Origin: Chara braunii
Lineage: Eukaryota > Streptophyta > Charophyceae > Charales > Characeae
Assembly: GCA_003427395.1 (NCBI GenBank)
Contig: BFEA01000088.1
Span: 3,660,407-3,694,543 of the forward strand
Direction of reading: 5' to 3'
DNA length: 34,137 nucleotides
Shown here: piece by piece, positions 1-9,236 of the stretch
Layout of the letters: each line of letters opens with the position of its first letter
Position numbering within the stretch: the stretch's first letter is position 1
The notes under the pieces: generated by a model
What the model was told of the DNA's origin: nothing
Databases searched by the model: none
Seen by the model: the letters and a program-made list of their open reading frames with translations, nothing else
Program-made: the position numbers and the translations under genes

Positions 1-1417
1 CCTACGGACAATGGACAACTATCGGAGGATGTGGGTAGCAGCGATGACGATAACGTGGAAATACTGAAATTGNCGCAGCAGCGCATTTATTTTCCGCCGC
101 CCAGAACGATTGCAAGAACAATGCATCTTACCAGTCTGAATAAGNAATGAACCAAAGCGATGATTTTGGGCGAACCGCTNGTTCANATCTCGAGGATGGT
201 TGATTCTTTGGAACCCCCTCAGACCTTATANGAGGGAACGACCCCTCTTCTCGCNCGCTATAANGATAAAAGACNGTTTTGCGATATTANAGGTCTACAA
301 CCTGCGAAAGAAGTTCGATTGTTACGTCTGGGTGCAGAGGCTCGTTCTTTGGAACCCCCTGAGCGTTTCGAAGAAGATGCAACCGGACTCNGTGTCAAGA
401 TCGCAACCAAACCCGTACCATGGCAGGACGTATGCGATGGAATCACCCCGGANGGACACGTGGCCATCCGAGAGGAGGATGCGNAGATGATGGCCACTGT
501 GTTCTCCTGGCGGTCGGNTCACNCGNTTATCTCCACGCCGCCTCGCGAAACTGCGAAGCCTGTGCAGACCAAACAGATCGATGTATGGATTTGGGACCAG
601 CCATACGAGCTGCATGTTCCGCAATATGTGCCTGACGAGATTCATCAAATAATCGTTGACATCCTAACTGAATATCAACGAGCGATCAGTGTGACGGATA
701 CTGACATCGGACTGTCGACGGTCATAGAACACGAAATACAGACCGGAAACCACCCGCCCATCCATTGCAAGCTGTACTGATACTCCCTGGTGGAACGAAA
801 GACCGCTCTCCAGCGAATCCGGGAGTTCGAAGCCAACGGATGGATTGAACCGGCTACTGGTCCATGGTCATTTCCGGTAGTGTTAGTCCCGAAAAAAGAA
901 TGGGCCGATTCGCATATGCATCGATTATCACAAGTTAAATGATATCACGATCAAAGATGTGTATCCCCTCCCCCGGATTGATGACTTGTTGGATGCGATT
1001 GGGTGTGCTAATTATTTTAGTAAGTTTGATATTCGTCATGGTTTTCATCACATNCTGGTTAAGGAGGAGGATCGGCCAAAGACGACGATCGTTCTGTTTG
1101 AGGGCACGTGACACTGGGTTCGATGCCCGATNGGGATTTGCAATGCTCCTGCTACGTTCCAGCGAGCCATGAATGTCACATTCNAGAACTTCGTCAACAA
1201 GACGCGGCTGACACAGGGGATGATCAACTTCTGTGTGATTGTGTACATGGACTACATCCTGGTGTACTCGGAGACCTATTACGGACATGCGCAACACATT
1301 GAGTGGACACTAGGCGCTTTGAGGGATGCCGGGTTCAAGATCGCGCTCGAAAAGAGCAAATTTTTCCTTTCGGAAATTTCGTTCTTGGGCTATGTGGTCA
1401 CACGTGGAGGACTGTGA
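1..1417 (+). pseudogene. pol: pol linker and reverse transcriptase (decayed)
   Basis: RT copies the element RNA into DNA. Positions 1-650 encode the linker after the protease; it shares the blocks MILGEP and DSLEPPQTL with copy 2. RT starts near 780 (RIREFEANGWIEPATGPWSFP) and continues through VYPLPRIDDLLDAIG, FSKFDIRHGFHH and NFVNKTRLTQG. The active site reads YMDY at 1244-1255, where copy 2 has YMDD, so a catalytic aspartate is lost. TGA stops at 778-780, 1109-1111 and 1415-1417 replace sense codons. A one-base gain in an A-run near 893-898 shifts the frame relative to copy 2. The thumb (IALEKSKFFLSEISFLGYVV) is readable at 1340-1410. Confidence 0.9.
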
Positions 1418-2045
1418 TCGGACTCCAGAAAGGTCGCAGCGGTGAAGGAGGCCCCCGTACCTACGTCGCTGACGCAGGTTCGAGCCTTCCTGGGCCTGGC
1501 CTCATACTATCGACGGTTCATTAAGGGATTTGCTGCGATTGCGAGACCTCTGACAAATCTGTTACGGAAGGACCAACCCCTCAGCTGGGACGGAGACTGT
1601 GAACGGGCCTTCGCTACCCTCAAGGAAGCTTTGGCGACCGCACCTATTTTGATCCGGCCGGACCCTACGAAGCAGTTCATTCTCGTTACGGACTCGCAGC
1701 CGGAAGCGATTTTCGCTATTCTAGCACAAAAAGGGAACGACGGGTGCGAACACGTCATCGAGTACGCGTCACGTACCGTGCCCGACGAGCGGAGGAACGA
1801 TTCGGCTCGGCAAGGCGAATGTTACGCAGTGGTCTGGGGCATTCANCACTTCCATCCGTATCTTTACGGACAAAAGTTTCTTTTGGTGACTGATCACGAG
1901 NCGTTGNTGGCTCTAAAACGGCTCACTAATTACACCGGCATGATTGGGCGTTAGGCCGTACGTCTACAAGAGTACGACTTCGACATTGTTCATCAGAAAA
2001 TGGAGAGACACGGGAACGCCGACGGATTGACACGTCTGCATCGAC
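1418..2045 (+). pseudogene. pol: RNase H domain of gypsy pol (decayed)
   Basis: RNase H degrades the RNA strand of the RNA-DNA hybrid. The stretch VRAFLGLASYYRRFIKGFA is the classic connection between gypsy RT and RNase H. The domain follows with LVTDSQPEAI, RQGECYAVVW and FLLVTDHE, placing three acidic catalytic positions in order. A TAG at 1952-1954 interrupts it; beyond that the frame continues with AVRLQEYDFDIVHQK and NADGLTRL, the usual end of this domain. One open stretch covers 1442-1954. The usual glycine-rich segment after the first aspartate has become SQPEAIFA, so activity is doubtful. Confidence 0.88.
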
Positions 2046-2235
2046 CAGCAAAAGTACCCAAGGGCGAAGAGATTACCCCGTGCAAGGAACCCGAATCGGT
2101 GACAGGGCCCAAGTACGGACAAGTGGCAGTGCTTCCACGTGGCAAAAAGAGAATCAATGGCAATGGGTGATGGAGGTAATTCGTTTACTCCCCTCTCTCC
2201 TCTTTCCCCTTCGTCTCTTTCTTCTCTCCCCGACA

Positions 2236-2412
2236 AATTTTGCTATTATTGCGAGTCGATTTNGCGCGTCTATTCNGTTNCTATGCATCCCAGTGGCGAC
2301 GGATACGTCGATTGGATAGACTGGCGGCAGTGTGTCTCACGGGCCCATCGCTCTTGTATCCAGTACNGGAATAGCGATAAACCCTGGTTATATCCTCNGT
2401 GTCGGATTGACA
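2236..2412 (+). other. PHD-like zinc finger between RNase H and integrase
   Basis: Within an open stretch at 2139-3014 the translation shows CYYC, then about 25 residues, then WRQC, AHRSC and finally PWLYP-x-C. This follows the outline of a PHD finger (paired Cys, W-x-Q-C, H-x-x-C, W-x-C-P-x-C). Two of the eight ligands are not visible: the partner of WRQC, lost with a two-residue gap, and the Cys of the WxCPxC motif, which is Tyr. Several N bases fall inside. PHD fingers usually read histone tails; here that would suggest chromatin-guided integration, which is inference. It could also be an atypical integrase extension. Confidence 0.5.
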
Positions 2413-3603
2413 AGATTCCGACCGAGGCTCGATTCCTCGAAGCCACGTCGGAAGGCTTAGAAAAGACCCGGAGATTCAGACGGGCGGAAGTTTGGATGGA
2501 TATCGCTCTGATAGCCACCCTTGTGGGTAACCCCCTCCATAACTTCACTAAGGAGGACCGGAGAAGGGCCAATGAAAGGGCTAGGGATTACCGATGGAAC
2601 GACGGATGGCTGGAAAAGCGAAAGACGGACGGTGGTGGGATCTGGATGGTAGTTCCGTACCCGTTCATGAGGTACGACTGGGTAAGGACAGCGCACAAGG
2701 AAACGGCGGCCCATTTTGCCGTACGGATCACAGAGACCGCGATCGATAAAAATGAGTGGTATTGGTTTAATATTCGCGACGATGTTAAGTTTATTGTCCG
2801 GCACTGTCAGGTCCCCTCGGCTGACAAGGCGCCAATCCAGCCGCCACGGTCGATAGTACCAACGGCAGTAGAACGCCCTTTTCAAAGGGTTAGTATGGAT
2901 ACGACCGATATCGTAGTGCCACCTGAACCCAATAGCTCCGCATATTCAATTTTGTTGGTTTTCGTCGACCACTTCTCGAAGTGGATTGAAGCGTATCTGT
3001 GTCGCACACGATAGACGTCTAAATCGCGCGTTATTTTAACCGTTTCCTCGGGATGCACCAGGATACGGAAGAAATCTTGACCGACAATGGAGCCGAATTC
3101 AGAGGGGAAGTTTTAAGGAACCTGGTCATACATGGGGTCGCTATTTGCAATACTGCCCCGCATATGTCGCAGTCTAATGGGTTAGTCGAAAATGACAGTA
3201 GAGTAATCAAGACGGCACTGCGGCGCAATATCGCGGCACGGGATCCAAGACCCTGGCCCGATATCGTCGACCACATCCTCGCGGTCCACCGAGGAACGCC
3301 TCATGAATCGACGGGCCTGAGCCCCTTCCAGTTACGAACCAATAGCGTGGCTTGCGTTTCCATACCCAGCCTTCCCGACGGAACGACGCTGAACCAGAGG
3401 CCTACGAGGGCCACGGCACGGGACAAGGCCAAACGACACCTGGAGCTTATGTAACGGTCCTTCCCCCGATTGGCCCGGAAGCGCCAGAAAATGACCGAGT
3501 TGGCCCACGACCGACATGTCCGCAGTTACGAGGCCTGGAATGAGAATGCAGGTCTACGGCCCCATTATAAATTGGGGGACACCGTGCAGGTGAGGAAATG
3601 TGC
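2413..3603 (+). pseudogene. pol: integrase of gypsy pol (decayed)
   Basis: Integrase inserts the DNA copy into the host genome. The N-terminal zinc-binding part is recognisable but damaged (AHKETAAHFA at about 2692-2720; HCQVPSADK at about 2800 with one expected Cys now Ser). The catalytic core has all three acidic residues in context: SMDTTDIV near 2895, LTDNGAEF near 3080 and SNGLVEND near 3185, with 34 residues between the last two by my count. A TAG at 3012-3014 separates the first aspartate from the others. The frame then continues to 3454 and shifts. KLGDTVQVRK at about 3565-3600 is the start of the usual C-terminal fold, broken by the next feature. Confidence 0.88.
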
Positions 3604-4146
3604 TCGTCAGGGTAAGCTAGCCGCTGAGTAACCGGTTGAATGCCGTGAACGCGGGTTCACGTTCAAACGCGCGCGTTCATACCCCCCGGGGCCGCGTTCA
3701 ATCGTGTTCAAACGCGCTGCGCGCGCGCGTGAAAAAGTTGAACGCCACCCCGCGGGCCGCGCGCGCTTGTCGGGGGCTACGTGGTGGTGGTCTCTATTCG
3801 ACAGACACCCAGAGTGCCAACACCCCTCCCCCCTGTAGGCCCACGCCCCCTACCGCGTCACCCCCCGCCATATGTGAAAGGTCCTTGTTTTTTTTTTTGG
3901 GTGCGGGTCGGGAAATCCCCACAACACGGCTCAAATGGCCCAAGCAGGCTATCTGAAGGGTCCTCGCAACCATGTAGCGCGGACCCCCCCACCAAAATCG
4001 AGGCAGGCAGTGAATATGAAGTAGAACAGGAGCTGGCTCAATATATACTGAAGATTCAAATTCAGGTTTGTGTCTCAACAGTTATGGGTTGCTCACGTAC
4101 GTAGGCCCTGTTGGTCTCTGCACGTGACTCTTAGGGCTTGGCTACA

Positions 4147-4241
4147 CTACTCACGAAATGTAAAAAATTAGAATGAATCTTCTGCAGAACATGGAATAAT
4201 ACGCCACCATATGTTTTGTCTTTTGTGCATTTCGTGAGTAG
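4147..4241. repeat. 14-bp inverted repeat around a 67-bp spacer
   Basis: CTACTCACGAAATG at 4147-4160 is the exact reverse complement of 4228-4241. The spacer is AT-rich. It lies inside the DNA transposon and may be a smaller nested MITE-like unit or a structural part of it. Confidence 0.7.
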
Positions 4242-4269
4242 AGGCCCTTAGGGCCACTGCACGTATTCC

Positions 4270-4377
4270 TAAAAAAAGAAAAACGAGAAAAAAGAAAAAA
4301 GAGAAAAATCAAAAACGAGAAAAAAAGAAAAAAGAGAAAAATAAAAAACAAAAAAAAAGAAAAACAAGAAAAAAAAT
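4270..4377 (+). repeat. A-rich imperfect tandem repeat
   Basis: Almost pure A/G. A roughly 31-base unit built of AAACGAG, AAAGAAAAAAGAG and AAAAAT blocks occurs twice in a row and then degenerates. It lies inside the DNA transposon. Confidence 0.75.
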
Positions 4378-4590
4378 TCTCGTTCAGGGGCGTTCAGGGG
4401 CCCTAAACATCGCCCCAAGCCCCCCTAAGCGTCGCCACCGCTCCCCACACTGCCCAAAGGGCCCCCCCACCATCCACAACCCCCTGCGCAAACGCGTCAA
4501 ACACGTTCAGGGGCGTTCACTGAACGCGCGTTCATCTCGTTTAAATCCTGAACGTGAAACGCGCATTCAATGAACGCGCGGTAACACGGA

Positions 4591-4879
4591 GCTAGCGCCA
4601 CGATTCTTCGGGCGATTTCGCGTTATCGAGCTTGGACCGAACTGAGTGAACACGGTGCGTCTCGTGCCGGAGGTCTCGGGCAGTCGATCGGCTCGTGCAA
4701 TCATCCGCCACATGTCTTATCTGCGTCCCCTCCCCTCTTCTCCATCTCCACCTTCGACGCTCTTCTCCTCTCCCTCTGATGAAGACGACGACCGCTTATC
4801 CCCTGTATCTTCTCCTTCATTTTGCTCCCCGTCTAATACTCCGATCTCGCCATCAGCTTTTCCACGGAACAAGTGCTGA
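4591..4879 (+). pseudogene. pol: C-terminal tail of gypsy pol after the insertion
   Basis: The frame resumes with LAPRFFGRFRVIELGPN, a stop, then NTVRLVPEV, matching the small beta-barrel fold that ends gypsy integrases. It runs into a Ser/Pro/Asp-rich tail (SSPSPPSTLF, DEDDDRLSP) and stops at 4877-4879. No chromodomain is recognisable, so I would not call this a chromovirus. Confidence 0.72.
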
Positions 4880-5516
4880 GCGAGCGGCTGATGGTGCCTA
4901 GAGGATCCATATCTACAATTCGGCAGGTGCAAAGGCCACCATTGAGTCCTGATCTTCTCCAATTTGCGGCGTTCTTCAGCACGACAGTCCTTCACGCCGC
5001 CACCGAGTTCCGGTTGAGCGAGCTGAGTCTACGTGGGTGTAAGCCGAGGTGTCGACTTTTCGGCGCCTGTCCCCTCCAGGGATCAGCCACGTGACTGCCA
5101 TCGTCGCCTTCACCGGCGATCTTACGTCGATACACCCCGCATCGCGTTCAGCCGTCCTTCGCGAGCTACGGGTGTGGGCGAGAAAGGTCCGGGAGACGTG
5201 GGTGCAGTTGCTTGCTCCGCGAGGACGAGTGGACCCCACGGGTGACACTGATCTTACCGCGATCCGACTCTCCGTATATGAGCCTGAAGTCCCGTGGCCG
5301 GAGCTCTGACCTTTTGCGCGGCCCCAATGAACCGCCATCGCCTCTCTACCTTCGATCTCCCTTCTAGCACTCCCACCTTCTCGCAGTCCGCAGTGGATCC
5401 GCCTCTCTCTTTTCGGATCCGACAGCTGGACGTGCCGATCCTCGACGCTGACAAGTGGGCGCAGTGGTGGAATTCCTACGTGGCGCTGCTAACTAATCCC
5501 TTTTTGATTGATCGAT
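4880..5516 (+). other. unknown region between pol and 3' LTR, broken reading frames
   Basis: Open stretches at 4873-5094, 5049-5309 and 5294-5554 overlap end to end, as one reading frame would look after two frameshifts. Readable pieces include LQFAAFFSTTVLHAATEF, LRELRVWARKVRETWVQLL and LDADKWAQWWNSYVALL. I recognise no family. A position between pol and the 3' LTR is where some gypsy elements carry an extra ORF. No membrane or envelope-like features are visible. Confidence 0.4.
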
Positions 5517-6137
5517 TATCGTGCATGATCGGACGTTCGTATGCACACATGTAAGTGCGATCCGAACGGAGCGCGGCCTACACGTGTCCATACCACTCGA
5601 ATTCATGAATTTATTTCGCGTGTCACATAAAAGAAAAGATAGGTTGATTGGCTTCGCGCGATGCTGACGTCGCATGGACTTGGGTGACCGTCGTCGTAAG
5701 TGCAAGTGAGTGCGATTTGCTCGCATCATCACTACGCACAAACGAACGGTGGTTTCCCCGACCGGGAGCGCACGCCCTGCACGCGATGATAGGATGACGG
5801 GCTCGCAGAGCTCAAGATTCGTCGGAGGATCCGGAATATTTTGACCCGTGGATATGAGAGAGCCTTAGGCGAAGGCGCCCAGAATTCCCCTGTCTAACGC
5901 AAAATCGACTGTGCCCCAGAGAATTTCATTGCGCGGTTAATAGCGACCCTCGATGCCCAAATATCCCCACGACATACAACTCACAATACTTTATATCCCC
6001 CGGTTTTGTTGTCGTCACTACTAATTTCCCTCCCTTTCGCCTTCTACTCCTGTATCATCAGCTCACGGTGGTCCCCTGGAATTCCATCGCCGATTACTGG
6101 CCCCGTACGCCGTGCGACAATTGCAGATGGCGCGATC
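5517..6137 (+). repeat. LTR fragment of gypsy copy 1
   Basis: Aligns with 27586 onward. Shared landmarks are the CGTGCATGATCGG / CGTACACGATCAG start, GTAAG-GCGATC, TACACGTGTCCA and a long block at about 5930-6137 that matches 27850-28065. It sits downstream of pol, as a 3' LTR should. Similarity stops at about 6137, so the right end is lost or replaced. A broken version of the 123-codon frame of the other copy lies inside (5800-6137). Confidence 0.75.
5800..6137 (+). pseudogene. broken copy of the LTR-internal ORF
   Basis: Homologous to the frame at 27707-28078. The best block encodes QYFISPGF, TTNFPPF, LLLYHQLTVVPWNSIADYW and TPCDNC, against QYFISPGF, ATNFPPF, LLPYHQLTVVPWNSIAPYW and TPCRNC in the other copy. 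The N-terminal half has a stop and indels. Differences in the good block fall mostly at third codon positions (see findings). Function unknown. Confidence 0.65.
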
Positions 6138-6156
6138 GCTCTGGAACTTCCAGAGC

Positions 6157-6344
6157 CGTTGTCGGCGCGAATACCCTTACAAGGGTATCCGCCCTGGTTT
6201 TTGCAAGGTGACAGAAAATAAGTTTAAGTCGGAATTTTTGAGTAGACCGCGTGAGTCGCAACAGTCTATTGGCTGAAAGTTTGACTGGAATATCTAGAGG
6301 TAGGGAGTGCGTGGGCGCGCAGACTTGAGGCGCGCGTGATTTTT
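6157..6344 (+). repeat. ~187-bp repeat, copy A
   Basis: Matches 8366-8552 at nearly equal length (188 and 187 bp). Both start with CGTTGTCGG, contain a perfect hairpin (ATACCCTT, ACA, AGGGTAT at 6171-6188), and end with GTGGGCGCGC, TTGAGGCGCGC and a T-run (6340-6344). A leading hairpin plus a terminal T-run resembles a Pol III transcription unit. The last 50 bases loosely recall the U6 3' half. Confidence 0.7.
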
Positions 6345-6852
6345 ATCTATTGATGATTGAAGAGCCGGCGTAATCGCCGGGCAAATTTTTACTTATTTTA
6401 TTTATTTAAAACTAGGATTAAAGAGATTTTTATCTCTTGATTGGTGCGCGTGCTTACGACCTATGCGTACGAGCAGAAGACGACATCGACAACAATGTGA
6501 CTTCTGAAAGTGTTTCAGTAGACCTGCGCTTCGTGCGGTGTCTGTTTAAATTAGGCGTCTGCCAGAGCTAGACCCACACTCAGGCCTAACGCTATTGGTT
6601 ACAGCAACTGACATTCGTCAGAGAGGTTCATGGATCGAGACCGAGCGGCGGCGACACAGATGAAGCGCGGGGTTGAGGGCATTGCGAGGCTATTCCCCCT
6701 GGTTAGTTTAATTTTATGTTTTGACTTTCCTTAAGTCAGGCGCGACGCCGGCTATGAGCGGCCATCGCGGCAGCTAAGGACCTTGAGCACGCGCCTCTCT
6801 TGGCAAGCCCGTTCGGGTTCCGTTTTGTCGGGGTGTTGACGGAATTCCCCTA
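6345..6852. other. no gene seen; one short hairpin
   Basis: AT-rich at 6380-6430 and otherwise mixed sequence. A perfect 6-bp hairpin (CCGGCG, TAAT, CGCCGG) lies at 6365-6380, just after repeat copy A. I see no reading frame or RNA gene. Confidence 0.5.
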
Positions 6853-6894
6853 CCCCATCCGTCCTGAAGTTCGGACTAGGGAGGTCAACATGTG
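6853..6894 (+). pseudogene. 25S rRNA fragment, plus strand
   Basis: CCCCATCCG, CTGAA, CGGAC, GGGAG and ACATGTG occur in the order and spacing of the plant 25S rRNA segment near position 700-760. It is diverged and short, so a relic rather than a gene. Recognised from memory of the rRNA. Confidence 0.6.
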
Positions 6895-7144
6895 AGGGAG
6901 GGGAGGAGTCCGTAGTCCGTAGTCCGTGGTCGTGGTTTCCCTCGGTTCCCACTTTGAGAGTGTCGATAGCCTGAAGTGGAAGGGAATGTGGACAGCATTC
7001 CGAGCAGGTCTGTGCGGTCGCAACCCGGTGGTGGCACGGGTTGTGGTGGATGTGCAGTCTGCCCCTGACGTAGGCAGGAAGAGGGTTGGGTGTGTGCATG
7101 CTCATTGGGGCCAGAAGAGGCAGACAGCGATGCGGCGCACAACC
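6895..7144. other. no gene seen
   Basis: Contains three direct copies of AGTCCGT at 6907-6928, then G-rich sequence. A frame crosses 6926-7504, but its composition is not protein-like and it overlaps rRNA relics, so I do not call it. Confidence 0.4.
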
Positions 7145-7226
7145 GCACTAAGTGCCGGACAGGCTTGCGGAACCCTCCTCCACATCTGTCTTCAAAATTC
7201 TCATTTGAATATTTGTTGTTACCGCC
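7145..7226 (-). pseudogene. 25S rRNA fragment, minus strand
   Basis: TTCTCATTTGAATATTTG at 7198-7215, with GTCTTCAAA just before, is the reverse complement of the highly conserved 25S segment CAAATATTCAAATGAGAAC. On the 5' side CGCACTAAGTGCCG and GGAACC keep the expected order; on the 3' side TACCGCC follows. It is inverted relative to the other 25S pieces nearby. Confidence 0.8.
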
Positions 7227-7503
7227 TAGAGAAGCACTGGGCCCAGCCCACCAGGGCCCACGTTAGGAATAATTGCAGCAGGCGGTGCAACGACCTACTG
7301 TTTGAGTACGAGCTGCAGATGTTGCTGCAGCCCCGGTGCCTTTCCACTTGCGACAGTAGTAGAGCCGCCTCAATGGCTGAGTATGTGTCGTCCGATGTAG
7401 GGTCGTCTGACCAGGGATTGTTNGATTCAGCGGGAGAATGGTTACCCACTATTTGGCCGACCTTGGCTGTGAGACTGGGCGCTGAGTCAAAAAGGAAGCC
7501 TTA

Positions 7504-7635
7504 GTGGAGGCTCGCAGCGATACAGACTGGGCAGCAATTGCCCAGGAGCTCGTTCGTCGGCCTCGAGTATAGGGGCGAAGGACTCATCGAACCGTCTAGT
7601 AGCTGGTTCCCTCTGAAGTATCCCGCAAGGTAGCA
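7504..7635 (+). pseudogene. 25S rRNA fragment, plus strand
   Basis: Long match to the conserved domain II segment: TGGAGGCTCGCAGCGATAC, CGTTCGTC, GTATAGGGGCGAA, GACTCATCGAACC, GTCTAGTAGCTGGTTCCCT and GAAGTATCCC. In place of the usual TGACGTGCAAAT lies a different segment with a perfect 7-bp hairpin (7527-7533 with 7539-7545). Clear rRNA ancestry, but diverged and isolated, so a relic. Confidence 0.88.
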
Positions 7636-7984
7636 AGCGTTGTGTCTCAGAGTGCGGGGCTCGCCCCATTCTGTCTGTTGGGCCGGCTGAAGCAACGGAG
7701 AAGGCCACTGCGCTGAGGCACCGGCGGACCGAGTAACGAAACTGGGGAGAGCTGGCGTAGCTGAAGCCAGCGACAACACGGTTACGCAGCCCCCGCACCA
7801 GACTCATGTGTAGAGGAGCCGTTTGGCTACGCAGTTGTGGGACCGAGCGGAATAGGGTCGGGGGGGTAAACAGAAAGTCGAGGCGGGGAAGGCAGCGGAG
7901 AGGAGAAAGAACCTCGACTGGTTTTGGCACGGGGTGCATGCAGGGGAAGCGGGCAGAGATGGCAGAGCGGAAGGGAGACGGGAC
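7636..7984. other. no clear gene; possible further 25S relic
   Basis: CTGGCGTAGC and CGGTTACG at about 7750-7790 loosely recall the 25S segment ACTGGCGATGCGGGATGAACCGG...GGTTACGG. The rest is GA-rich and unassigned. Confidence 0.3.
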
Positions 7985-8090
7985 ATCAAAGATGCGGATA
8001 ACTTACCTGATCCTTGACTGAATCGGGTGAGGTAAAAGGCGCGACTGCGGTTTTAGAGGTTGGCGAACACAATCGTAGAGTTAGTTTTTA
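7985..8090 (+). repeat. ~105-bp repeat, copy 1
   Basis: Similar to 8174-8280 (shared order TTACC, CCTGAAT/ACTGAAT, GAGG, GACT, GGTTTT, GCGAA, AGTTAG). TTACCT at 7998 pairs with AGGTAA at about 8029 to close a stem-loop. ATAACTTACCTG recalls the 5' end of U1 snRNA, but the rest does not fit U1. Confidence 0.45.
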
Positions 8091-8173
8091 AGAAACGTTA
8101 GTAGGTATGGTGGGGAAGAAGAAATAACGTGCGCAGGGACATGGCGGAGGCGATGGAAAAAGGAGAAGAGAAA

Positions 8174-8280
8174 ACACGTAGTTTACCCGTTCCTGAATGG
8201 ANTTGAGGGGAGAAAGATAGGACTCGGTGGTTTTGAGACTGTGCGAATCAGATGGTAAAGTTAGAATGGCAAGAGAGTTA
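8174..8280 (+). repeat. ~105-bp repeat, copy 2
   Basis: Diverged copy of 7985-8090, about 190 bp further on, with one N. The stem seen in copy 1 is weaker here. Confidence 0.4.
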
Positions 8281-8365
8281 GTAGAAGGAGAGATGGGAGA
8301 CAAGTTTAGTGCGTGGAGGAANGGAAAATGGGGGAATGAACCCGGACGGAGGGCCGCGCCGGGTA

Positions 8366-8552
8366 CGTTGTCGGTGCGAATACCCTTACAAGGNTATCCG
8401 CCCTNGTCTTCGCAAGCGACANAAAACTGTTTGGTTTAAAGTTTAAGTATGCCGCGTTAGGCGCGGCCGCGTCTGTAATTTATGTTGGCTAGGTGGTTGA
8501 CCAGAGTAAAGAGTACGTGGGCGCGCAAGTTGAGGCGCGCATGATTTTTTTT
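8366..8552 (+). repeat. ~187-bp repeat, copy B
   Basis: Second copy of the unit at 6157-6344, with the same leading hairpin (8380-8397, one N) and the same GC-rich end followed by eight T (8545-8552). It directly adjoins the first hairpin of the GAATGAACC family. Confidence 0.7.
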
Positions 8553-9236
8553 CTTCTTTTGGTTACACTGGCAGACGTGGCGTGGATTTTGGTCAGCATA
8601 TGTCATTTTTGTTTTGATTTAACTGGTTAGCCTATGAGTACCTTGCTCGTTGGTTCCGTGTGGTACGATGGATGGTTTGGTGGGCCGGCGTGGACTTACG
8701 CGGAAACCCAGATGATGGGACCTGATGGACTTGGCCGCGGCGAGGTCAGTAGGCCGACGTGAGTTTTTGGGTAGTCCCTTGTGCAAGTATGGGCCAGGAA
8801 AGTGGTATAGGGCGTTTCCTTGGCCCCAAGGGCCGTGCGCTACCTCTCTATAAGGCGGAGTCAGGCCTGCTGGCACCAGGCTTGGGCTTAGCCCTACAGG
8901 TTACAGCACCGGACTGGTACGCAGCAGATGCAGGGATTGAGGCCAACGGCGGGCGACAAGGGAGCGGAGGAACACAGCAGAAAGGCTTGAGGGGTTGATG
9001 GGCCGGTAGTTCTATCCCCCTCGCCTTTTGCTACCATGGGGGCCGCAACTTTCACCTGGTTACCGCATGCTTTGTCGTTTTTATATGTCCATATATATAT
9101 ATATATTTTTTATTTCGAAGTTTTTATGCTATATTTATCTGTCTCACGCCCGTAGGTGGGCGCGAAACCATGCAGGGGCAGGGTCTAGGCTGGCGGCGCG
9201 GTCTTTGGTGCCGCCACGAGGCGCTACCCTGGCCCG
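8553..9236. other. no gene seen
   Basis: Mixed sequence with short GC palindromes. A TA dinucleotide run (9092-9105) precedes a T-rich stretch. The open frames across it look like chance. Confidence 0.4.

Larger units (their letters stand above)
3626..4590. mobile_element. non-autonomous TIR DNA transposon inserted in pol
   Basis: Pol reading (GKLA) stops here and resumes at 4590 with LAPRFFGRF, so this block is an insertion. AGCTAGC occurs on both sides (3613-3624 and 4593-4601), consistent with a 7-8 bp target duplication. The ends are imperfect inverted repeats: the left has GTAACCGGTTGAATGC and TTCACGTTCA, and the reverse complement of the right has GTTACCGCGCG, TTGAATGC and TTTCACGTTCA. 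Both ends carry many GTTCA/TGAAC copies, like hAT subterminal repeats. No transposase frame is visible. hAT is suggested by the duplication length and subterminal repeats, but not proven. Confidence 0.68.
1..6137 (+). mobile_element. Ty3/gypsy retrotransposon, copy 1 (left end outside window)
   Basis: Seen: in order, the protease-RT linker, RT, RNase H, a PHD-like finger, integrase, a pol tail and an LTR fragment, all on the plus strand. The order RT - RNase H - integrase is diagnostic of Ty3/gypsy rather than copia elements. The copy is dead: it has stop codons, a frameshift, a changed RT active site and an inserted DNA transposon (3626-4590). It belongs to the same family as the copy at 27586-31990; positions 1-1330 align with 30660-31987. 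The 3' LTR fragment starts near 5517 and stops matching at about 6137, where an unrelated repeat begins. Confidence 0.9.

Noticed and set aside
6926-7504. 192-codon plus-strand ORF
   Set aside because: It crosses an inverted 25S rRNA relic and has no recognisable domain.
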